A stretch of DNA of 64,000 nt. It comes from Lepus europaeus (taxonomy: Eukaryota; Chordata; Mammalia; Lagomorpha; Leporidae). A program made the translations under genes and the position numbers. The DNA lies in NCBI RefSeq assembly GCF_033115175.1, contig NC_084837.1, forward strand, positions 88,982,966-89,046,965, read 5' to 3'. Shown here in pieces: positions 16,542 through 25,916 of this stretch (within the stretch, counting starts at the first letter, position 1; every line of letters begins with the position of its first letter). Below the pieces are notes generated by a model. The model was not told where the DNA came from. It did no database searches and saw nothing but the letters and a program-made list of their open reading frames with translations.

Positions 16542-16591
16542 CTTTTCTGCATGCAACTTTCTTTGCTCGTGAGGCAGCGTCGCAGCCTTGT
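16542..16591 (-). CDS. AAGAB: AAGAB exon 9
   Basis: A 50-nt exon between acceptor TTCCCCCTAG and donor AAAAG/GTGAGA. Two bases complete the Asp codon started in exon 8, then it encodes KAATLPHEQRKLHAEK, ending in phase 0. This is the basic and helical segment before the C-terminal tail. It is too short to appear as an independent open frame but is unambiguous from splicing and phase. Confidence 0.96.
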
Positions 16592-17040
16592 CTAGGGGGA
16601 AAATATATCTTCAGAATTTGTCTAATAGCACAGACGAAACTGGAGTGCACGGATGTTCTAATACCAGAAGATGGGTGATGGGTTTCAAAGACATACGTTT
16701 ATAGAGCAGTTATTACAGCGATTAGGAAGCTGAAGTTTTCCAAATTTTCCAGAAAGGATGCTGGTGGGGATCTGATCTTACAGATGCCATGTTAATGAGA
16801 CACACAAAGCAACAGATAAGAGGCAGAGGAGGGAAAGCAGGAGGAAACAGAGAGAGGAGAACTTTTCCCCGGGGAATTTTTACCAAGAGAAGATGGTACA
16901 CTCCCCAAGCAGGTATGTGTCTCAAAACAGCTGAGAACAGAGGTCAGAATCCAATCCAGTAGGTATAAAACAAAATCCCACTACATAACATAGATGGACA
17001 TCCATATGGAAACATGTTAAGACACAATAGATCTGATTAC

Positions 17041-17145
17041 CTTTCATTTCCTTTAACTTTGAAAACAGTCTTTCAAAATTGTCCAAATCTCCTCCTCCTG
17101 TAGTGAGACTGGCTAATTCTTGAATGTCCAGATCTAACATGGGGT
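17041..17145 (-). CDS. AAGAB: AAGAB exon 8
   Basis: The acceptor TTTGTTTCAG and donor AAAG/GTAATC flank 105 nt. Two bases complete Asp, followed by [34 protein letters not shown] and one base of the next Asp codon. The amphipathic [13 protein letters not shown] segment fits the C-terminal helical region used for self-association in the family. Human has VEN where this reads LDN, as I recall. Confidence 0.97.
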
Positions 17146-17376
17146 CTGAAACAAAGATTTTTCACATTACTTATTTCTGTGCTGGATACCAGGCTCCTAA
17201 GGCAATCAACACTAGCTCTGACGAGAGCTGCCAATGACCAAACGCCCACTGTGACCCAGCTATGCAGCCCGTGGTGTCTCACCTGCTTGATCCTTTCGGT
17301 GCTGAGATGTGGTAAGGAGTCTGTCTAGGAATTATAACCCAGTATTGTACTAAATGTTATAAAAACCATGAGTACA

Positions 17377-17678
17377 GGGGCCAGCGGAGTGGCGAAGCAG
17401 GTTCACCTGCTGCCTGAGACAGCAGCATCCCTGAGGGGCACTGGTTTGAGTCCAGGCTGCTCCACTTCCAATCCAGCTCCCTGCTAATAGATGTGAGAAA
17501 GCAGAGGAAGACGGTCCACGTCTTTGGGCCCTTGCACTCACATGGGAGACCCAGATGAAGCTCCTGGCTCCTGGCTCTGGCCCAGCCCTGGCTGTTGATG
17601 GCCAGATCTCTTTATCTCTCCCTCTAACTCTGCCGTTCAAGTAAATAAAATAAATCTTTAAAATGAAACAAAAAAACC
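17377..17678 (+). mobile_element. CSINE type A (+), AAGAB intron 7
   Basis: The start is GGGGCCAGCGGAGTGGCG. Target-site duplications close to AACCATGAGT flank it (about 17,364 and 17,677). It is a shorter copy with about 15% divergence by eye. Confidence 0.88.
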
Positions 17679-17724
17679 CATGAGTTCATACTGATGAACT
17701 AAAGAATTCACCCAGCTGTCCTCT

Positions 17725-18070
17725 TTTTTATTTATTTATTTTTTTTGGACAGGCAGAGTTAGACAGTGAGAGAGAGAGAGACAGAGATAGAGAGAAAGGT
17801 CTTCCTTTTGTTGGTTCAGCCCCAAAATGGCTGCTATGGCCGGCGCTGCGCCGATCCAAAGGCAGGAGCCAGGCACCTCCTCCTGGTCTCCCATGTGGGT
17901 GCAGGGCCCAAGCACTTGGGCCATCCTCCACTGCCTTCCCGGGCCATAGCAGAGAGCTGGACAGGAAGAGGAGCAACCGGGACAGAATCCAGCACTCCGA
18001 CTGGGACTAGAACCCGGTGTGCTGGCGCCGCAGGTGGAGGATTAGCCTAGTGAGCCGTGGTGCTGGCCCC
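17725..18070 (-). mobile_element. CSINE type B (-), AAGAB intron 7
   Basis: Representative of a second CSINE class. On its own strand it reads CTCACTAGGCTAATCC near the 5' end, an ACCGGGTTCTAGTCCC B-box, and a 3' end CTCTGCCTGTCC followed directly by A-rich sequence, without the ACTTTCAAATAAAT tail of type A. A (TC)n run precedes the tail. Confidence 0.9.
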
Positions 18071-18367
18071 AGCCTTCCTCTTTCCTTATTTATAACTACT
18101 TTCTTTACCCTGGCTCCGCTATCTTATTTTTTAATCTCTTTATATATTTTTACATATAAACATAACTTCAGAATTGCTAGCCCATACTCCTGTGAGAAAC
18201 ATTAAGTAGAGCTCAGTATTTGTGGTCAGATCTTTTTTAGTCCTATGGTATCCAGTCTGATTTCTGCTCCAAATTTACTTAGGGTAGCTCTTGTCTTCCC
18301 CACCCTTTCAGTGTAACCGATGGTTTGTTTTAATGGCAGAGACTTTAGCAGGTTTAAAAGCTAACAG

Positions 18368-18691
18368 GAGGGCCCAGCACTGTGGCTCAGTGGGATAACA
18401 CCTGGCATCCCATACGGTGCCGGTTCAAGACCCTGCTGCTCCACTTCCGATCCAGCTCTCTGCTGGGAAAGCAGTGGAAGATGGCCCACGTCCTTGGGTC
18501 CCTGCACCCGCATGGGAGACCTGGAGGAGGCTCTTGGCTCCTGGCTTCAGATTGGCACAACTTCAGCCATTGCAGCCAGTTGGGGAGTGAACCGTTGGAT
18601 GGAAGACCTCTCTCTCTCACTCTGCCTCTCCTCTCTCTGTGTAACTTTGACTTTCAAATAAATAATTAAATCTTTAACAACAACAACAAAA
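18368..18691 (+). mobile_element. CSINE type A (+), AAGAB intron 7
   Basis: GGGCCCAGCACTGTGGC start; A-tail with (AAC)n. Target-site duplication AGCTAACAGGAGG at the left and AGCTAATAGGAAGG at the right. Confidence 0.92.
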
Positions 18692-18924
18692 AAGCTAATA
18701 GGAAGGATTCAATTGAAAGGAAAGGGTGCATAAACTGGAGAGCCAAAGAGTTTTCACATAATTTTTTGTTCTTTATATGTTTCTGTAACCAGTCACTTGA
18801 TTTTTCTACATGTGTTATCCTATAATCAGAAAAAATAGCTTACAAAGCTATCTGCTGGACACAAGCCCTCTCTGGCAGAAGGCAGGAACAAAAGAGCATT
18901 TATAGTTACTGTCAGCTAAGCTCC

Positions 18925-19080
18925 TTGGCTTTCTGGTTTTGGGTAGCAGCGTGCATCTGGTTTTGGTTCCAGGTGTTAGATGTCGCTGGACAAGATATTA
19001 AACTTCTCTAGGCTTCAACTTCAACTCCCTTACATAAAGTCTCTGCCAAACTTCATTAACAAATGAGGAAAGTGGATATA
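18925..19080 (+). mobile_element. MIR-like fragment, AAGAB intron 7
   Basis: Contains a degraded TGGACAAGATATTAAACTTCTCTAGGCTTCAACTTC stretch, matching the MIR order of a CTGTGACCTTGGGCAAGT-like core followed by a CCTCAGTTT-like end. Confidence 0.45.
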
Positions 19081-19448
19081 AAAGAACATTTAAAAGGATG
19101 TGAAAGGGCAAGCCTATGCGGTTGAACTGCTCATGTGCCATTCATTCTGACTTACTGCCAAACACCGTGGAAAAAGTGCCGAATGCAAATCTGCGCGACT
19201 GTGTCACGACCTGCTTCTCTCTCAGCCGGGTGCTCTGAATTGAGACCCTGCGGACAGAAACGGCGCTGTGTGTTTGCTACACACGCGTTCACCTCTCCAT
19301 GCGGACAGCCGCCTGCAGGCTCACATTCATTTCAGGGAACACTATCGATTTTTTTCCTTATCTGTGGTTAAAGTCAGCTTCCCCCTCCCCGACTGCCGCC
19401 CAGACACTAACCCAAGTTGATCTTTTGGGAGCCCAAGGAGGACCTTAC

Positions 19449-19545
19449 CCACAATGCTATCAACCGGGGCATCCGCAGCGCTCGATGCCGCACCCCGATG
19501 ATCTGAGAGGGGTTCAGTCCTGTCTGCTGCTGGCAAACGGGGCTG
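19449..19545 (-). CDS. AAGAB: AAGAB exon 7 (NAGNAG acceptor)
   Basis: 97 nt. It encodes QPRLPAADRTEPLSDHRG, AASSAADAPVDSIV and the first base of Asp. The donor is GTGG/GTAAGG. The acceptor reads CTCCACAGCAGCCC, a CAGCAG tandem, so splicing could include or omit the first Gln. The stretch AASSAADAP differs from human (GASNTTDAQ in my memory) and is the most divergent part of the protein, as expected for a disordered linker between the GTPase-like and helical regions. Confidence 0.96.
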
Positions 19546-19832
19546 CTGTGGAGAAAGACACACATAAGCAACAAGCGCGGAACAGGCTTGTTCAGGCCTG
19601 AATCCAAAAAGGCTGGCACTGTCGATCCATGGTTAGCTTCAGAGAAGCAATAATAGGAGCGAGAAGCAGGGAAGGAGAAAGGCGCGAGATCACATAAAAG
19701 AAAAAGGCTAAAATTCACTAACCTGGGAGTACTTTACCTCAAGGAAAAACTAGATAGAAAGGCTATGATTTTGCTATAGAGTATTAAAATTTTTTTGTTG
19801 TATTTAAGATCCACACTATATTCAAATTGTAC

Positions 19833-20146
19833 AGGGGAAGGCATTGTGGCTCAGTGGGTTAAGCCACCTTGAGAAACCCACATCCTGTATCAGAGTGCCT
19901 GATGCATGTCTGGGCTATTCCACTTCTGATCCAGCTCCCTGCTAACACACCTGGGAAGGCAGCAGACAGTGGCTCAAGTACCTGGCTCCCTGCCAACTGT
20001 GTGGAAACTCCAGATGGAATTCCAGGATCCTGCCTTTGGCCTGGCCCAGTCCCAACTGCTGCACACATTTGGGGAGTGAATCAGTGAATGGAACACTGTC
20101 TCCCCTTCATACTCCCCTTTCAAATAAAGAAACCTTTTTTAAAAAG
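19833..20146 (+). mobile_element. C-type SINE, older variant (+), AAGAB intron 6
   Basis: GGGGAAGGCATTGTGGCTCAG start and CCCTTTCAAATAAAGAAACCTTTTTT tail; internal divergence is high. Confidence 0.85.
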
Positions 20147-20289
20147 ATGTGAAAATGTATACAATCATTAACACAAACAGCTCAGAGCTGATGAGGAAAT
20201 CCTTGGAAAGGCAGTGGAGCACTGCAGAATTTGCTCTTGGTTCCAGTGTGCCAACCAAGACCTGGACCAGTGTCCTTGAGCTAGAAGAC

Positions 20290-20375
20290 TGAAATCGGAC
20301 TGTAGGCTCATTCAGGGCAGGGACCTTGCCTCAGATTTCTACAGGACCTCGCACACAGGAAGCACTAAAAAGGAA
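20290..20375 (+). mobile_element. L2 3'-end fragment
   Basis: CTGTAGGCTCATTCAGGGCAGGGACCTTGCCTC followed by a degraded AGGACCTCGCACACAGGAAGCAC is the L2 3' end. The rest of intron 6, to 20,696, shows no recognised feature. Confidence 0.65.
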
Positions 20376-20696
20376 CCTTCAATTTTATTTTCTATTTAAA
20401 GATCTAGAGGCAAGTTTATGCCTTAAGGAATTCCTAGCATATTTTAAAAAGTGCTCTACCAAAAAAACATGAACCAGCCCAGACTGCAAACATCTTAAAA
20501 AGGGCTCACTGCTTACACAAGGACAAAACTAGCTTTCTCTCAACAGGTAGATGCATCATAGGGTTGTTTTAGATTTCCCTTTCATCTATTTTTAATATTC
20601 TCGGCCACCTCTTAAATGGAAAGGAAAAAATGATGCGTGTGTACAGAGTCATAATGATGAGACATTAAAGTGAAAGAAGGAAAAAACAGTCCTTAC

Positions 20697-20782
20697 CTCC
20701 TCGGAGTGACAGGTCTCCGCGGACCCAATGCTGTGGCTTGTTCCCGCCAAGGAGTTGAGAAGACTAAAGCCATGGTTCCTAT
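20697..20782 (-). CDS. AAGAB: AAGAB exon 6
   Basis: 86 nt with acceptor TTCTCTCCAG and donor GAGGAG/GTAAGG. Two bases complete Asp, then [19 protein letters not shown] and SAETCHSEE. The final codon pair GAG GAG gives Glu-Glu, whereas I recall a single Glu before the Gln in human. If so, the lagomorph protein is one residue longer here. Confidence 0.96.
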
Positions 20783-21978
20783 CTGGAGAGAAAAACACAT
20801 CACTGACATTTTTTCATTTACACTGCAAATCATTAAAATGACTGATCAGGAAACAAAGGCTATTTCCTCATTATCCAAGTTCTATTAAAAAAAAAGTTTT
20901 TGTTGATTACCATACACTCTGAATTCTGAATAAATTTTTTTTTTTTTTAATCACAGAATACTCGTATGAGTCCAGGTCAAAAGTAATGGCAGGGCCATTA
21001 CAACAAAACAGGGCCACTTAGGTTCTATTTGCAAAGATTCTTAACAGCAGTTACATTTTATGAATATGCCAGTGTTTTAAATAATCAAAAACATTTTAAA
21101 ATCAATACCAAAGTATTAGCCCGGCAAGAGGAACAGGCATCCTTTTTTGAGATGAAGCTCTAACGCGGAGAGGTGAGAGCCATTTGTAGTGAAGCCCCCG
21201 GCACTTGTGATGTCTTTGTTTGCAAGGGAGTATACATCTACAGCAGACTGCCTAGAACCCAAGGCAGCACTCAGCACCTGTCCCCACTCAGTCCTGTTCC
21301 CAGAATACCCTGGGGCACTGATGAGAACTCCCCCAGAACTCAAGGCCTCTACCTCCGCCTCACTGAGACCTGTCCTTAGGGCCGGGACCACGAATCTCAA
21401 CTTCTAGCGTGTACTCCAAGGGAGGCTGCAGGCCACGGAGTCTGAAAACCAGTTCCTTAGAGTAAAACACGAAACCACAGCCCACCAGTCCACAGTCCAG
21501 CAGTCTGTGAAGTTCTCATGCTCAAAACAACACAACTTGCTCCCACTCCCCTTTCCCTACCCCTTCCCAACTCTTTCCCTCCCCCTCACATCTACAAACT
21601 CCCTACATCCTTTCCCTGGACAGGTGAAGCTCGTTGTCAGATCCCTGGTCAGAGAAGAGAAGCGTCTGCAGCTCCCTTCCCTCTTCCTTCGCCTGAGGAG
21701 ATGTCTTAAGTAACTGGCACGGAGCCCTAACTGGGGCATGCCAGGCACCAGCCTGCAGCTTTTCTGAGCCTGGCCTCTCACCTGAGGCAGTCCGCGCACC
21801 CCGCAAGTTTGTACCCACACATCTCAGGTTACCCCCAGGCTGGCAGCATGGAGGGGCGCTGCTGCCCCGCAGCGTTCCATGCTGCACGACCAACAGCAGC
21901 AGGGCGGTCTGAGGTGCAAGAGTGTGCCAGAGCCCCCTTCACCTCCTCATCCGAAGTCTGGGCGTGCATTCAGGCTTC

Positions 21979-23700
21979 CTAGAGGACAGGTGTAGAGGAC
22001 AGGTATAGAGGGCAGGTATAGAGGGCAGGTGTAGAGGGCAGGTGTAGAGGACCGGTGTAGGGGACAGCTGTAGAGGGCAGCTGTAGAAGGCAGGTGTAGA
22101 GGACAGGTGTAGAGGACCGGTGTAGAGGACAGGTTTAGAGGACCGGTGTAGAGGGCAGGTGTAGAGGACCAGTGTAGAGGACAGGTATAGAGGACCGGTG
22201 TAGAGGGCAGCTGTAGAGGGCCGGTGTAGAGGACCGGTGTAGGGGACAGCTGTAGAGGGCAGCTGTAGAAGGCAGGTGTAGAGGGCAGGTGTAGAGGACC
22301 GGTGTAGAGGACCGGTGTAGAGGACCGGTGTAGAGGACAGGTGTAGAGGGCAGCTGTAGAGGACCGGTGTAGAGGACCGGTGTAGAGGACCAGTGTAGGG
22401 GACAGCTGTAGGGGACAGCTGTAGAGGGCAGGTGTAGAGGGCAGGTGTAGAGGACCGGTGTAGAGGACCGGTGTAGAGGACAGGTGTAGAGGGCAGCTGT
22501 AGAGGACAGCTGTAGAGGACCGGTGTAGAGGACAGGTGTAGAGGACCAGTGTGGAGGGCAGGTGTAGAGGGCAGGTGTAGAGGACCAGTGTGGAGGGCAG
22601 GTGTAGAGGGCAGGTGTAGAGGACCAGTGTAGAGGACAGGTATAGAGGACCGGTATAGAGGGCAGCTGTAGAGGACAGCTGTAGAGGACCGGTGTAGAGG
22701 ACCGGTGTAGGGGACAGCTGTAGAGGGCAGGTGTAGAGGGCAGGTGTAGAGGACAGGTGTAGAGAGCAGGTGTAGAGGGCAGGTGTAGAGGACCGGTGTA
22801 GAGGGCAGGTGTAGAGGGCAGGTGTAGAGGGCAGGTGTAGAGGACAGCTGTAGAGGACCGGTGTAGAGGACCGGTGTAGGGGACAGCTGTAGAGGGCAGG
22901 TGTAGAGGGCAGGTGTAGAGGGCAGCTGTAGAGGGCAGGTGTAGAGGGCAGCTGTAGAGGACAGGTGCAGAGGGCAGGTGTAGAGGACCGGTGTAGAGGA
23001 CAGGTGCAGAGGACAGGTGCAGAGGGCAGGTGTAGAGGACAGGTGTAGAGGACAGCTGTAGAGGACTGGTGTAGAGGACCGGTGTAGAGGACAGGTGTAG
23101 AGGACAGGTGTAGAGGATCGGTGTAGAGGACAGCTGTAGAGGGCAGGTGTAGAGGACAGGTGTAGAGGACAGGTGTAGAGGACAGCTGTAGAGGACTGGT
23201 GTAGAGGACTGGTGTAGGGGACAGCTGTAGAGGGCAGGTGTAGAGGGCAGGTGTAGAGGGCAGGTGTAGAGGACAGCTGTAGAGGGCAGCTGTAGAGGGC
23301 AGGTGTAGAGGACAGGTGCAGAGGGCAGGTGTAGAGGACAGCTGTAGAGGGCAGGTGTAGAGGACAGCTGTAGAGGGCAGGTGTAGAGGACAGGTGTAGA
23401 GGACAGCTGTAGAGGACAGGTGTAGAGGACAGCTGTAGAGGGCAGGTGTAGAGGACAGGTGTAGAGGACAGCTGTAGAGGACAGCTGTAGAGGACCGGTG
23501 TAGAGGACCGGTGTAGGGGACAGCTGTAGAGGGCAGGTGTAGAGGACAGGTGCAGAGGACAGGCGTAGAGGACAGCTGTAGAGGGCAGCTGTAGAGGGCA
23601 GGTGTAGAGGACAGCTGTAGAGGACAGGTGCAGAGGACAGCTGTAGAGGACAGGTGCAGAGGACAGCTGTAGAGGACAGCTGTAGAGGACAGCTGTAGAG
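21979..23700. repeat. 13-bp minisatellite, about 132 units
   Basis: The unit on the + strand is TGTAGAGG(A/G)C(A/C)G(G/C). Rare TGTAG/TGTAGGGG anchors at 21,991, 22,082, 22,264, 22,706, 23,213, 23,512, 23,642 and 23,694 all differ by exact multiples of 13, so no net indel is visible in 1.7 kb. Variation is almost only by substitution at a few unit positions: ACAGGT, GCAGGT, ACCGGT, ACAGCT, GCAGCT, with rarer ACCAGT, ACTGGT, ATCGGT. It lies in intron 5, so the AAGAB pre-mRNA carries the C/U-rich strand CCTGTCCTCTACA. The unit has no stop codon in any frame on that strand, which explains a 609-codon open frame across it. Confidence 0.97.
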
Positions 23701-23997
23701 GCTCAGGGGCCTGAGAGAAGCAGACCCATGCTGTGTCCTGCAGCGAGAGTTCCAGAGCTGGAGGATGCCTATTCAACCATCAGCAAGAGTTCTTTCTGTT
23801 GGCCAATGTGCTATTGATTTGAAAGCCGCTTTATGCAGTTATGCAATGCTCAGAGATTTCACCTGTCATGAGGATACACAAGAGCGCTTACACTTCCAAC
23901 CGTTACGGAAAGGACAACAGCTGAGTAACAAGTAACTGCTGTTAAGACAGCCCTCATGTCTATTACTGGGAATAACTTGGTCTCCGGGTAATTTTCA

Positions 23998-24184
23998 ACC
24001 CCAATTAATAAATCTATCCAGATTCCAATTCCATGGCTTATGCATTTCCTGGGTTGGGCAATTGCTACGCTAGGCAGGCCCAAATGCAACTGAGGAAGAA
24101 TAATGCAGTACAAGGTATGATGCTTGTTATATTAGACCAAAACCACCTATTTAAGATGCCCGATTCTTTGTTATTTATTTTGAA
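23998..24184 (+). repeat. Left arm of inverted duplication
   Basis: 187 bp of otherwise single-copy intron sequence. Its reverse complement reappears at 25,140-25,323 with two substitutions, a 1-bp and a 2-bp deletion. Its last 15 or so bases are the tail of the adjacent - strand CSINE. This arm is the likely template. Confidence 0.93.
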
Positions 24185-24463
24185 AGTCAGAGTTAGAGAC
24201 AGAGATCTTCCATCTGTTGGTTCACTCCCCAGATGGCCGCAATGGCCAGCACCGGGCCAGGCTAAAGCCAAGAGCCAGGAGCTTCCTCAGGGTCTCCCAC
24301 ATGGGTGTCAGGGGCCTAAACACTTGAACCATCTTCTGCTGCTTTCCCAAGCCATTAGCAGGGAGTTGGATGGCAGTGGAGCAGTGGGGACATGAACCGG
24401 CACTCACATGGGATGCCTCATTGCAGACAGTGGCTTTACCAGCTGTACCACAACACTGGCCCC
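24170..24463 (-). mobile_element. CSINE type A (-)
   Basis: From GTTATTTATTTTGAAAG to CAACACTGGCCCCC. Possible target-site duplication GATTCTTT/AATTCTTT on either side. Only its outermost tail was carried into the inverted copy. Confidence 0.88.
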
Positions 24464-24533
24464 CAAATACCTAATTCTTTACGGTGGCCACCTGCACAAA
24501 AGAGTATTGGGATGGAGAGAGTAGTGGGAATGA

Positions 24534-24845
24534 GGGGCTGGCGCTGTGGCATAGCAGGTTAAGCTGCCAACTGCAAAGCTGGTATCCCATATTGGTGCCG
24601 GTTCGAGTCCTAGCTGTTCCACTTCCAATCCAGCTCCCTGCTAATGCACCTCGGAAAGCAGTGGAAAACGGCCCAAGTACTTGGGCCCCTGTACCCATGC
24701 GGGAGACCCAGATGAAGCTTCTGGACACTGCGGCCATTTGGGGAGTGAACTAGCAGGTGGAAGACTTCTCTCTGCCTCTCCTTCTCTGTAATCCTGCCTT
24801 TCAAATAAATACATCTTTTTTTAAAAAAATTAAAAATAAAAAAAC
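24534..24845 (+). mobile_element. CSINE type A (+)
   Basis: Begins GGGGCTGGCGCTGTGGC. A perfect 12-bp duplication AGTGGGAATGAG lies at 24,523-24,534 and 24,846-24,857. Confidence 0.93.
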
Positions 24846-24936
24846 AGTGGGAATGAGACTTATCACCATGATGTACTTTTTGATTTTTGTTCCAAGTTGA
24901 TACCAACTCAGAGACTTTTAGAAAGCTAATAATCTT

Positions 24937-25916
24937 TTTTATTTTTTTAAAAAACTTTTATTTAAAAACATAAATTTCAAAAGTACAACTTTTGGATTAT
25001 AGCAGATTTCCCCCCCATAACCACCCTCCCACCCGCAAACCATGCCATCTCCTACTCCCTCTCCCATCCCATTCTTCATTAAGATTCATTTTTAATTATC
25101 ATTATATACAGAAGATCAACTTAGCATATACTAAGCATATTCAAAATAAATAACAAAGAATTGGGCATCTTAAATAGATGGTTTTGGTCTAATAACAAGC
25201 ATCATACCTTGTACTGCATTATTCTTCCTCAGCTGCATTTGGGCCTGCCTAGCGTAGCAATTCCCAACCCAGGAAATGCATAAGCCATGGAATTGGAATC
25301 TGGATAGATTTATTAATTGGGGTCTAACTACTGCTGTGTATCCCGAGAAAGCTAATAATCTTATGCTCTGTATAGTTTACGGTAAAAATCTTTACTAAGT
25401 AAATATTTCAAGAGTTTGCACCTACACAGAACCACAAAGTATAAAGTACTGTTTGAATACTAGTTTTACCATTAATTCGCATAGTGCAACACATTAAGGA
25501 CAGAGGTCCTACATGGGGAGTAAGTGCACAGTGACTCCCATTGTTGATTTAACAATTGACACTCTTATTTATGTCATCAGTAATCACCCGAGGCTCTTGT
25601 CATGAGCTGCCAAGGCTATGGAAGCCTCTTGAGTTCACAAACTCTGACCTTATTTAGACAAGGCCATAATCAAAGTGGAAGTTCTCTCCTGCTTTCAGAG
25701 AAAGATACCTCCTTCTTTGATGGCCCATTCTTTCCACTGGGATCTCACTTACAGAGATCTTTCGTTTAGGTCATTTTTTGCCATAGTGTCTTGGCTTTCC
25801 ATGCCTGGGAAACTCTCATGGGCTTTTTAGCCAGATCTGAATACCTTAAGGGCTGATTCTGAGGCCAGAGTGCTGTTTAGGGTATCTGCCATTCTATGAG
25901 TCTGCTGTGTATCCCG
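24937..25916 (-). mobile_element. 5'-truncated rabbit-type L1 3' UTR, interrupted
   Basis: On the - strand this is the lagomorph L1 3' UTR, including the G-rich block opposite the CCCCCATAACCACCCTCCCACC run at 25,013-25,035 and the GGCTCTTGTCATGAGCTGCC segment near 25,590. The poly-A end is at the left. A perfect 17-bp target-site duplication AGAAAGCTAATAATCTT sits at 24,920-24,936 and 25,917-25,933. A 258-bp foreign block (25,136-25,393) divides it between ...ATACTAAG and ACTAAGTAAAT..., which are adjacent in the intact element. Confidence 0.9.
25136..25393 (+). repeat. Two-patch locally templated insertion inside the L1
   Basis: The block consists of four joined pieces. There are about 4 bases of filler, an inverted copy of 23,998-24,184 (at 25,140-25,323), about 7 bases, then a direct 59-bp copy (25,331-25,389) of 25,902-25,960, which spans the L1 5' junction and right duplication. 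The borders carry a repeated ACTAAG (25,130-25,135 and 25,394-25,399). Confidence 0.88.

Noticed and set aside
21979-23700. CRISPR-like array
   Set aside because: Units are directly adjacent 13-mers with no spacers, in mammalian intron sequence; it is a minisatellite.
21947-23776. 609-residue open frame on the - strand, rich in CPLHLSSTP-type repeats
   Set aside because: It is produced by a 13-bp tandem repeat lacking stops in all three frames of that strand. It lies in an AAGAB intron with no splice or start context and has no homology I know.
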